A stretch of 64,000 nucleotides of DNA from Chlorogloeopsis sp. ULAP01 (GTDB lineage Bacteria > Cyanobacteriota > Cyanobacteriia > Cyanobacteriales > Nostocaceae). Of the stretch, positions 36,508 to 44,181 are shown piece by piece. Position numbers and translations under genes: made by a program. Positions within the stretch are counted from its first letter, which is position 1, and each line of letters starts with the position of its first letter. Where the stretch lies: assembly GCF_030381805.1 (NCBI RefSeq), contig NZ_JAUDRH010000001.1, positions 310,001-374,000 on the forward strand, given 5' to 3'. Below the pieces are notes generated by a model that did no database searches, was not told where the DNA came from, and saw nothing but the letters and a program-made list of their open reading frames with translations.

Positions 36508-37025
36508 ATGACTCGCCCTGATGAGTTAGTTTCTATACTTGACCGCATCCTCAACGGCTGTCGAGATGAGGGGGATATTGCCTGCCATATTGCGTCAATA
36601 CCTCACAGCAAGTGGTGGTCAAAATGTTGTGCAGTTGGGAAAGTACAACGTCAATCTTGGCGAGGGGAAGGATATTCATATTGGCGACAAGGTTTATCAA
36701 GGCACCGACGCAGAGACTATTCGCGCTATTTTCCTAGATGTACTTTCCCAAAATACCCAGCACAAAGCAGGGTTCGGAACTTTACCGAGAAATGGAAATT
36801 ACCCAGACGTTTGAGCATCAGCAGTTTTTAGAGCAGGTGCTGAGGCACAGACAAAGCCCCAAAAGTCAGGGAAGACGGATTGCGATGATTGGTGAACCAG
36901 GGGCGGGGAAAACAACGCTGTTGCAGCAAATAGCCCGATGGGTATCGCAGGAGATAGAGCAGTCGGTTATAATTTGGGTGTCTAAACAAATCCCCCAAAG
37001 GAACCCAATGGTCTACTCCCCATAA
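36508..37025 (+). pseudogene. EAD10-like + P-loop (NACHT-type) NTPase remnant
   Basis: Three frames must be joined: MTRPDELVSILDRILNG (from 36508), then LRQYLTASGGQNVVQLGKYN and GKDIHIGDKVYQGTDAETIR, then FEHQQFLEQVLRHR and the Walker A GEPGAGKTTLLQQIARW, ending after IIWVS near 36985. Frame changes lie near 36585 and 36765. The first part is the short effector-associated domain that also starts the CHAT protein on the other strand; the second is the beginning of a NACHT/STAND NTPase, cut off soon after Walker A. Such proteins belong to predicted defence or programmed-death systems. Confidence 0.75.
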
Positions 37026-37053
37026 CGGCATTGTACCGTGCAAACTCAAGTCA

Positions 37054-37966
37054 TCAACTGGATTTGTTGCCGTTAATTGGACTTTTTTTTAGATTTTTGA
37101 ATACTGGGGTATGTTCCTCTGGGATTCCTTGCAGGGCGATCGTATCGCAACCACCGTTATAAGCATCTTCATACGACCAACCAGCCCCTAGTTGATCATA
37201 AAAACCAACTGCAAACTTAATCGCTGCATCGTCTCCTATCTTACTATTCATGCCGACTACATAATCGATATGTTGGGCGATCGCCGAAGCTTGAATCTCC
37301 GAATAGCAAGAGTTGAGAACAACACATTCGCATAGCAAATCGTTTAAACAAGTTTGCTAAAGCTTCAGTTGGGACAAGTTGCGCTAACCCTGAATCATTT
37401 TCCAGAACTAATCCATCATCTCCTGAACCATGCCCGCAAAAGTGAACAATCTCTGGGTTAAAATCCAACAAAGCACGACGTAAATCATCAGCACGAACCG
37501 CCCAGCGTTGTTGCAAAGTAAATTTTTCTCTATGGTGCGACCTTCGCAAACCCTCATCAATTTCTCGTACCTCTTTGTCTAAGCGCAATCTCGCTTCATT
37601 GGTGGGGCTGGAGGCTAGCACTAAAATAGTTTTGCGCGAACTACTTTGAGGATTTTCTCGTTGAGCCAAGTTCTGAAACTCTTCAAAGAGGATAGAGCGA
37701 ACAATTTCTCTGATATCTGCGGTGCTAGAACCCTGAATTACAGCACGAGCAACTTCTCGAATTGCTTGTGCATCAAGTCCTTGGTAAGTGCAATCGCCAA
37801 TATGAATATCTTGTCCCTGTCTAATATTAATGTTGTACTTACCTGCTTGCAGATTTTGGCTACCACCACTATTTAACCACTGACGCAAAGCTTCAATATC
37901 GGCATCAGTTTGATTTCCATTAAGGATGCGTTGAATAATGTCGTTGAGGTTACTGGGGTTCGCCAT
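37054..37966 (-). pseudogene. EAD10-like + CHAT (caspase-like) protease, frameshifted
   Basis: From ATG 37966: an effector-associated domain (DIIQRILNGNQTDADIEALRQWL, AGKYNINIRQGQDIHIGDCTYQG), a helical spacer, then a CHAT domain (TILVLASSPTNEARLRLDKEVREID, IVHFCGHGSG with the catalytic His). Near 37340 the frame changes; reading on one base later gives LLCECVVLNSCYSE with the catalytic Cys and the rest of the domain to 37054. Dropping one C in TTTAAACGATTTG restores a continuous LFKDLLCECVVLNSCYSE. So only one lesion separates it from an intact CHAT peptidase of about 304 residues. It is convergent with the EAD-NTPase remnant. Confidence 0.8.
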
Positions 37967-38052
37967 TTATCGAAGATTTTTAGTTCTATCTTAGACGATA
38001 AAACAGTGAATTTACTTATCCATACTCGCCTTGTTCAATTTTTGTAAATCAG

Positions 38053-38475
38053 CTAAGTAAATAAACTGGCATCTACATGAAAATAGTCCGCAAGCGCTTC
38101 TGCTTGAGTTTTACTAATGGTGCGTTCGTCAAGCGTCTCCGAAGGAGAATCGCCATTGACAATTAGCAAGGCAACTTCCAATGAACCAATTACCTCAGCT
38201 AATGCTTCGGTCGTAATATCGCGTGCGTCCATTAGATGCATTAACATCGAATGGGGCGTACCTTGGGGGATTGGGTAATGGGTTTCTTCAAACTTCTCAA
38301 TTAATGTCACCAAAAGTTCTAACAGCATCTCTTCTTCTGGTGTACGATTGGGACGATGTTCTAAAGTTAAAGCGAGTGTGATCGCTTGTTCGTTTTCTTC
38401 TTCTGTAGTAATTATTTTTGGCTGATACTCGACTAGCAATTTACCGTAAGATTCAGGATTAAAAGTACGGGTCAT
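38053..38475 (-). CDS. higA: HigA-type antitoxin
   Basis: About 140 residues. The N-terminal part (FNPESYGKLLVEYQPKIITTEEENEQA) and the acidic middle are typical of HigA antitoxins of the HigB/HigA type II pair; the helix-turn-helix end (LMHLMDARDITTEALAEVIGS, RTISKTQAEALADYFHVDASLF) is the DNA-binding part, with extra residues between the helices compared with the usual short form. It neutralises HigB and represses its own operon. Its toxin gene directly upstream is only a fragment, so this is an orphan. ATG 38475 or 38496 may be the start. Confidence 0.82.
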   Translation of the reverse strand: MTRTFNPESYGKLLVEYQPKIITTEEENEQAITLALTLEHRPNRTPEEEMLLELLVTLIEKFEETHYPIPQGTPHSMLMHLMDARDITTEALAEVIGSLEVALLIVNGDSPSETLDERTISKTQAEALADYFHVDASLFT

Positions 38476-38641
38476 TTCTCCATTTATCCTTATCATATTC
38501 GGCGTGAGTTAGGACATATTTAATATAGATTCTTTGAGCTTCGTAAACAATATCAACAATTAAGCGGTAAAGGCTGCGGCAATCGGTTTTTCGCTCTTTA
38601 TAAATCATCCATTTATTGATGGGAATAAGCGGATTGGTCAT
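38459..38641 (-). pseudogene. HigB toxin C-terminal fragment
   Basis: Only the last part (YRLIVDIVYEAQRIYIKYVLTHAEYDKDKWRNDPYF) matches HigB, including the conserved VLTHAEYD segment. Residues upstream (MTNPLIPINKWMIYKERKTD) are the antisense of a Doc toxin fragment, so the toxin lost its N-terminal half, with a breakpoint near 38570. It overlaps the antitoxin start, as in intact higBA pairs. Confidence 0.75.
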
Positions 38642-38791
38642 ACTGCAATGGAAGTTTTTCTGGTCATGAATGGTTGGGAAATTGATGCTGATGTCGATGA
38701 GCAGGAGGCAATTATACTATCTCTAGCATCGGGTAAGCTTGCGCGTGAGGCATTTATACAATGGTTAAAAAGTCATGTCAAAGTTATCTAA
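38570..38791 (+). pseudogene. Doc (death-on-curing, Fic-fold) toxin C-terminal fragment
   Basis: The plus strand from about 38573 reads AAAIGFSLFINHPFIDGNKR and then IGHTAMEVFLVMNGWEIDADVDEQEAI, ending at TAA 38789-38791. HPFIDGNKR is the Fic/Doc catalytic motif (HxFxDGNKR). The frame is closed by a stop at 38561 just before the breakpoint, so the N-terminal part is missing; an ATG exists at 38648 but would lack the motif. The fragment is fused tail to head against the HigB fragment. Confidence 0.75.
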
Positions 38792-38894
38792 TGCCTTGGC
38801 TTGAAGTTTAATCAGAAATCCTGTTTGCAGTGAGTATGGCTTTTAGAAGCTATTTTTCTCTCAGTCTTTTTTCTAATTAGTGAAGCTACAGCGA

Positions 38895-38921
38895 AAATTA
38901 CCTGAAAGTTTCGGGTAATTT
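38895..38921. terminator. Hairpin downstream of the Doc fragment
   Basis: AAATTACC and GGTAATTT flank an inner GAAA/TTTC pairing. It lies in the gap before the end of importer 2 and may be a 3' structure of either strand. Confidence 0.4.
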
Positions 38922-38958
38922 AGATTTAGAATTTGGTGTAATAAACAATTAAGAATGC

Positions 38959-38994
38959 TTCCACCTCTGTAAATGTCTCATTGCAAAGGTGGAA
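38959..38994 (-). terminator. Hairpin downstream of importer 2
   Basis: TTCCACCT pairs with AGGTGGAA across a 20-base loop, just after the end of the leftward importer operon. It is a weak candidate terminator. Confidence 0.35.
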
Positions 38995-39032
38995 ATTCGT
39001 TAATGAATAAGTTAAATTAATTCCATATATCC

Positions 39033-39650
39033 TCATCTAGTTTGATAAATTAATTTACTCAAATCAATGATGTGAGTGCAAAGACGCTGGAGTAAAGCTG
39101 CTTCATGACTGATGACTAAAATTCCCACTTCATGCTCTTTGGCATATTTAATCACTACCTGCCAAATCAGAGCTTGAGTGTTAGCATCTAGCATTGCCGT
39201 CATTTCATCTGCAATTAGGTAATGTGTGGAAGAATTGAGCGATCGCGCAACTGCAATCCGTTGTAACTCACCTCCACTGAGTTCATGGGGATAACGATTG
39301 AGCCAACTTTGGTGAATACCCAAAGCAGTGAGTAAATCGGCTGAAGGAGGCTTTCCTTCTGCTAAAATTTTGCTAATTCGCCAGCGCGGATTGACAGCTA
39401 GTTCAGGGTTTTGAAAAATTAACTGTACAGAACAGTAACAAGAACTGGGTAAGGGTTGACCATTACACGTCACCTTTCCTTGAGTCGGTTGTAGATATCC
39501 CGCTAGGAGTTTACCAATTGTGGTTTTACCCAAACCACTTGCCCCAGTCAAACCCACAACTTCGCCTCTGGCTAATTCCAAACCAAAATCTTGCAAAATC
39601 CACCTTTGCTGAGAATGGTAACGAAAAGATAAATGTTCAGCCTTCAACAT
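39033..39650 (-). CDS. Opp/Nik-type ABC importer 2, second ATPase (NikE/OppF-like)
   Basis: 205 residues with Walker A (GASGLGKTT), signature (LSGGELQRIAVARSL), Walker B (HYLIADEMTAMLD) and switch His (VISHEAALL). It is a clear paralogue of the 21229-21837 protein (shared MLKAE.LSFRY start and NQNWLNR/HQSWLNR phrases). It overlaps the first ATPase gene by 14 bases and ends the leftward six-gene run that starts with receptor 3. Confidence 0.9.
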   Translation of the reverse strand: MLKAEHLSFRYHSQQRWILQDFGLELARGEVVGLTGASGLGKTTIGKLLAGYLQPTQGKVTCNGQPLPSSCYCSVQLIFQNPELAVNPRWRISKILAEGKPPSADLLTALGIHQSWLNRYPHELSGGELQRIAVARSLNSSTHYLIADEMTAMLDANTQALIWQVVIKYAKEHEVGILVISHEAALLQRLCTHIIDLSKLIYQTR

Positions 39651-40566
39651 GAATACACCTCACGGGTGCGCCCCGTATTATCCGAACTTGGGGTCTAGCT
39701 TCCAAGCAAGCCTGTGTTGCTAGGGGACAGCGATCGCCAAATAAACAACCAACAGGTAAGGCTTCTGGGCTGGGTTGGCTACCGGGAACAGGGATAAACT
39801 CATTTTGCGGAAGCGATCGCCACAAAGCCTGAGTGTAGGGATGACGCAAATTTCCTGTAGTGAAATCAACAGCATTTGCCACTTCCAGAGTCGTCCCCGC
39901 ATAAAACACAGCCACTTTATCCGCCACTTGCAACGCTGCTTCTAAGTCGTGGGTAATTAAAATTACACCTTTACCCTCATTGGCCAGTTCCCGCAGATGA
40001 TTCAAAGTCTCGACTACAACCTCTGAGTGCAGCCCAGGAGTAGGTTCATCCGCAATTAATAACTCAGCACACCCTATTGCTGCTGTAGCAACTAGCACTC
40101 GTCGCGCCATGCCTCCAGAAATTTGAAAAGGATACTGCTGTTTTACCGCTGTAGCTAACCCATAGCGGTCAAATACTTGCTTAACTGTATTCTCAGCTTT
40201 TGTTTTCGGTAATCCACTCAAAATACCTGCTCGCTGCACTTGAGAACCAACACGCATCAAAGGGTCAAGATAACTGACTGACTGGGGAATCAGGGCAATT
40301 TGCTTTCCCCGCAACTGCGCCTGACGTTCTACAGTTAACGGTTCTCCCTGAAATATTATCTGTCCTGTTACTTGGGCGTTGTGCGGTAATATACCTAAGA
40401 TGGCATGAGCGAGTAGACTTTTTCCTGAGCCACTAGAACCAACAACCGCAACTACTTCACCAGCATTAACCTCTAAATCCAAGTCAGTAATTACAGTTAA
40501 CTGCTTCTGGGTTAAACCCACATCATACATTGTAAAAGTGACACTGAGATTTTTCACTGATAGCAT
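39637..40566 (-). CDS. Opp/Nik-type ABC importer 2, first ATPase (NikD/OppD-like)
   Basis: 309 residues, the same length as its paralogue at 21830-22759. Walker A GSSGSGKSLL, signature ISGGMARRVLVATAA (Ile for the usual Leu), Walker B LLIADEPTPGLHS and the Cys-containing oligopeptide-type tail (GCLFGDRCPLATQACLEARPQ) are visible. HIP1 sites lie inside the gene as in its neighbours, giving no sign of recent transfer. Confidence 0.9.
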   Translation of the reverse strand: MLSVKNLSVTFTMYDVGLTQKQLTVITDLDLEVNAGEVVAVVGSSGSGKSLLAHAILGILPHNAQVTGQIIFQGEPLTVERQAQLRGKQIALIPQSVSYLDPLMRVGSQVQRAGILSGLPKTKAENTVKQVFDRYGLATAVKQQYPFQISGGMARRVLVATAAIGCAELLIADEPTPGLHSEVVVETLNHLRELANEGKGVILITHDLEAALQVADKVAVFYAGTTLEVANAVDFTTGNLRHPYTQALWRSLPQNEFIPVPGSQPSPEALPVGCLFGDRCPLATQACLEARPQVRIIRGAPVRCIHVEG

Positions 40567-40576
40567 ATTTTAATCA

Positions 40577-41455
40577 CTACCCCTGGCTAGTCTTTGGGTC
40601 TAATAAAGCGCGTAGACTTTGCCCAAAAATATCAAAAGTTTGCACAGCTATGAGTAAAACTGCTCCTGGTAACACAGCTAACCACCAATATCCAGCCGAT
40701 AAGTAGCGCATCGATTCTGAGAGAATAATGCCAATAGCAGGGGTTTGTGCTGAAAGCCCCAATCCCAAAAAAGTCAGACCTGCCTCATGTAAAATCGCAT
40801 GGGGGAAGAGTAATATCAGCCCGACAATAAATTGGGGTATGAGATGGGGTAGGATGTGGTGACGAGCAATCCACAGTGAAGAGCGACCGAGTTTGGCAGA
40901 TAATTGCACATAAGCTGCACTCTTGAGTTGTAAAACTTCTGCTCGTAACAGTCGAGCTAGACTAGGCCAATGAGTTAAGGCGATCGCAATAATTAAGCCC
41001 TGCGTACCACCGCCCATAGCAAAAGCCACTAAAATAATTAATACTAAGTGGGGCAAACTAAAAAATACATCAATTACCCAAACAATTACTGCATCTGCTT
41101 TGCCGCCTAAAGTTGCAGAAAGTGTTCCTAAGATTAAACCTATAACTGCGCTGACTGTGGCTGTCAGTAACCCCACCCATAAGCTCAAACTCAAACCGTG
41201 GAGAGTGCGAGTCAGCATATCTCTACCTAACCAATCTGTACCAAAGGGATGAGCTAGTGAAGGTGCTAAGTTGCGTTTTGGGAGGGCAATTTCCAAACCA
41301 TCTGTACCAATGATGTGGGTACTTAATAGTAAAGCGATCAATGTGATTGTGCATAGTGCTGCGATCGCCAATGTCTGACGGCGACGATTGCCCAAAAAGC
41401 TAGACAATTTATACCAAAACTTTTGCGGGTGAGAAACAACCACTGGGAATTTCAT
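40577..41455 (-). CDS. Opp/Nik-type ABC importer 2, permease C
   Basis: 292 residues with the family linker LAHPFGTDWLGRDMLTRTLHG after the first helix and the EAA-type loop AEVLQLKSAAYVQLSAKLGRS. It aligns by eye along its whole length with the 22780-23670 protein, including the HEAGLTFLGLGL block. It overlaps permease B by 4 bases. Confidence 0.92.
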   Translation of the reverse strand: MKFPVVVSHPQKFWYKLSSFLGNRRRQTLAIAALCTITLIALLLSTHIIGTDGLEIALPKRNLAPSLAHPFGTDWLGRDMLTRTLHGLSLSLWVGLLTATVSAVIGLILGTLSATLGGKADAVIVWVIDVFFSLPHLVLIILVAFAMGGGTQGLIIAIALTHWPSLARLLRAEVLQLKSAAYVQLSAKLGRSSLWIARHHILPHLIPQFIVGLILLFPHAILHEAGLTFLGLGLSAQTPAIGIILSESMRYLSAGYWWLAVLPGAVLLIAVQTFDIFGQSLRALLDPKTSQG

Positions 41456-42441
41456 GATGCAGATTTTCCAATACGGATACGAGGATCGATTAGCTGATAA
41501 GCCAGATCAGCTAAAAAGTTACCTGTGAAAACAAATAAAGCACTAAACAACACAATTCCCACTAGTAATGGCACATCACTCCGCATGGCTGCCTGTGTAG
41601 TAGCATCACCTAATCCTGGGTATCCAAATACTCTTTCCGCTAGGACAGAACCGCCAAATAATTCGCTCAAACTAGCAAATTGCAATGTAATGGCTGGTAG
41701 TGCAATATTCCGCAACCCATGATGGATAATAAAACCCATTTTCGTTTCACCTTGAGCAAAAGCAAATAAAGCATAGTTGCTGTGAAGAATTTCAATGAGC
41801 TTTTCGCGGGTGTGCAAGGCAATACTCGCAATACCAATCAAGCTTAAAGTTAAAGCTGGTAAAAATAGATGATGTAAGCGTTGCCCAAATGTCACATCTT
41901 CTAGCAAAACACCAATAGGTGCAGCACAACAAATCGGAGTTATTTGCCATTGCACAGCCAATAAATTAAGCAGCAGCAACCCAATCCAAAAAGTCGGACT
42001 AGATGCCAAAGTATAGGCATAAAAGCGAATTATTCTATCTACTATTGAACCTGCATTTACTCCTGCCAAAATACCTAAAGTAATTCCCAAAAAACCGGAT
42101 ATTAACCACGCTAATGCCATTAATGCTAAAGATGTTTGGAAGCGAGTCGCAATGACATCTGAGACTGATTGATTAAAAATTATAGAAGTGCCTAAATTTC
42201 CTTGGATAAATTGTTGTAACCAGAGAAAAAAGCGGGTAGTCATCGATTGATCTAATCCCCATTGTCTGGCAATTAATTCTCGCTGTTCTGTGCCAATGCG
42301 AGAAATATCTGCCCCCACATAAGCATTTATGGGATCGATTGGGGAAAAACTCAACAAGACAAAGCTACACACCGAAACAGCAAGCAAAAGTAAACATAAA
42401 TGTAAGAGTTTTTTGAGTATAAATAAAAAAATTTGGTTCAC
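41452..42441 (-). CDS. Opp/Nik-type ABC importer 2, permease B
   Basis: 329 residues with the phrase TTRFFLWLQQFIQGNLGTSIIFNQSVSDVI, six predicted membrane helices and the closing LIDPRIRIGKS. It is the paralogue of 23667-24653. Unlike importer 1, where this gene starts 4 bases behind the binding-protein gene, here 134 bases with an inverted-repeat element intervene; a purine-rich AGGAGAT motif upstream of the start (42447-42453) keeps it translatable. Confidence 0.92.
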   Translation of the reverse strand: MNQIFLFILKKLLHLCLLLLAVSVCSFVLLSFSPIDPINAYVGADISRIGTEQRELIARQWGLDQSMTTRFFLWLQQFIQGNLGTSIIFNQSVSDVIATRFQTSLALMALAWLISGFLGITLGILAGVNAGSIVDRIIRFYAYTLASSPTFWIGLLLLNLLAVQWQITPICCAAPIGVLLEDVTFGQRLHHLFLPALTLSLIGIASIALHTREKLIEILHSNYALFAFAQGETKMGFIIHHGLRNIALPAITLQFASLSELFGGSVLAERVFGYPGLGDATTQAAMRSDVPLLVGIVLFSALFVFTGNFLADLAYQLIDPRIRIGKSAS

Positions 42442-42471
42442 ATTTTTATCTCCTATTAGGATAAGTTGCTA

Positions 42472-42577
42472 AGGGACTTCCAGAAAATAAACTGTCCAAT
42501 TTATCTACTTCAAAACCACTTTCTCCCCTGCGCCCTTGCCCTCAAATTGATAATATATTTTTTGATTGGAAGTCCCT
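42472..42577. mobile_element. MITE-like element between binding-protein and permease genes
   Basis: AGGGACTTCCA (42472-42482) and its exact complement (42567-42577) bound 106 bases without coding capacity. The right repeat supplies the TAG stop of the binding-protein gene on the minus strand. The paralogous operon has no such element in this place. Target duplication is limited to the TA/TA-like flanks, so it is called by its ends and position only. Confidence 0.55.
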
Positions 42578-44180
42578 AATTACATACCCACTTCCACTTA
42601 GTAATATTGACCATAATTGAGCCAGTGTAATTACTACTCTGAGTTGGTCTACCAATGTCTAAACAAGAACTCACAAGATAAATTTGATCCAGGTTAACTA
42701 GCCAAGCTGATGCTGCATCTCCTATAGTGATTGTCCCAGTTTCACCATTCCATTGCGCCAGTTTCCAAAACGGCAAAGCTGCTGTTTCTGATGCTGCTGC
42801 CATTGCTTGGTCGAGTGCTTGGTCAACCTGGGGATTAGAATAGTAACCGGAGTTACGCCAGTTTCCCTCCGCCGCCGAACTGTGGTAAAGAATGTATAAC
42901 TCCATTGGGTCGTATATTCCCCAAGGGAAAAGTCCCACATCTTGGTGCATTTGCCGTGAAATATCTTCCCAACTTTTACCCTCAACGTTAACTTTGATAC
43001 CTACTGGCTTCAGCATTTGGGCGATCGCTAATGCCAGACCTTGAGAAGTAGGATTACTAACAGGGTAGAGAATCGTAAATTCTGCTTTCATCCCTGCTTT
43101 TTCTAATACCCCATCCCCGTTCCTATCTTGCCAACCACCGTTGGCTAAAATTTGTTTTGCTTTGTCGGGGTTTGCGTCTGCGATCGCCGCTTGTGGTTGA
43201 TCCCAAGGTAATTTACTGGCTGCACCGTAAGCAGCCGATCCATAACCTTCTAAAATACCTGTCACCAAAGCTTGACGATTAATCGCATAATTCACCGCTT
43301 GCCGAATTGCTCGGTCTGCTGTGACATTATTACCAATAGGATTTCCTTCAGCAGTTTTGCGTCCTGTATTGGGAACATAAGGAAACATCAAGCCTACACG
43401 ACTATTGCTGTTCATTGCATACAGATCCATTCCTGTTACTGACTGCTTGGCTAAAAAAGGTGGAATTTGCGCTAAGTCCAATTTTCCAGCTTTAGCAGCC
43501 GCAAATACAGCATCTCCTTTAGTAAATAAAAATACAATTCTTTTGATTTCTGGTTGTTCACCGTAGTAATAGGGATTAGCTTCAACAATCATTTGTTGAC
43601 CTTCATCCCATTGCACCAAACGATAGGGGCCCGAACCAATGGGATTTCGACCATAGTTTTGATTATGGCGATATTTGGGTACAATTCCCAATTGGGCGAT
43701 GCGATTAATAAAAGTAATTTGCGGCTGCTTGAGATGTAGTTCTACCTCATAAGCACTCTTCGCTACGGCTTTATCCAAATTTGTTACGTCGGTTAGCCCT
43801 GGACTAGCCTTGGCTTGATTAAATGTATAGGCTACATCTGCTGCTGTTAGCGGCTGACCATCAGAAAACCGGACATCTTGACGGATTTTAAACCTCCAGA
43901 CTTTTTTATCAGGACTCAATGTATAACTTGTAGCCAAATCATTGACTAATTTCAGATTTTCGTCCCGACGTAGCAAGGTACTTTGGAACAAAGGAGGGTC
44001 ATGATAACCCCAACCCAATATCGGATCAAACCCTGTTGGTGAATCTCCCCACCCCAAAGCAATCACAATTTGCTTTTTTGAGTGAGAAGGATTGTTAGCT
44101 ATTTGGTTAGGTGTAGCTATATTACAACCCACCAAGATTTGTAAGAGGATGATGCCAAATAGTACCTTGATGTGTTTCAT
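42576..44180 (-). CDS. Opp/Nik-type ABC importer 2, substrate-binding lipoprotein
   Basis: 534 residues, SBP_bac_5 family, lipobox ILVGC-N, core KVWRFKIRQDVRFSDGQPLT, NPIGSGPYRLVQWDEGQQM and DRAIRQAVNYAINRQALVTG. It is the paralogue of 24657-26291. Two bases separate it from the upstream receptor gene stop, so receptor 3 and this importer are one operon. That direct link shows the importer handles what receptor 3 brings in, most simply a metal-metallophore complex (inference). Confidence 0.92.
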   Translation of the reverse strand: MKHIKVLFGIILLQILVGCNIATPNQIANNPSHSKKQIVIALGWGDSPTGFDPILGWGYHDPPLFQSTLLRRDENLKLVNDLATSYTLSPDKKVWRFKIRQDVRFSDGQPLTAADVAYTFNQAKASPGLTDVTNLDKAVAKSAYEVELHLKQPQITFINRIAQLGIVPKYRHNQNYGRNPIGSGPYRLVQWDEGQQMIVEANPYYYGEQPEIKRIVFLFTKGDAVFAAAKAGKLDLAQIPPFLAKQSVTGMDLYAMNSNSRVGLMFPYVPNTGRKTAEGNPIGNNVTADRAIRQAVNYAINRQALVTGILEGYGSAAYGAASKLPWDQPQAAIADANPDKAKQILANGGWQDRNGDGVLEKAGMKAEFTILYPVSNPTSQGLALAIAQMLKPVGIKVNVEGKSWEDISRQMHQDVGLFPWGIYDPMELYILYHSSAAEGNWRNSGYYSNPQVDQALDQAMAAASETAALPFWKLAQWNGETGTITIGDAASAWLVNLDQIYLVSSCLDIGRPTQSSNYTGSIMVNITKWKWVCN

Positions 44181-44181
44181 A

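Noticed and set aside
37335..37342. TTTAAAC as a programmed -1 slippery site in the CHAT gene
   Set aside because: The incoming frame divides it TTT AAA C, not T TTA AAC, and the required shift is +1.
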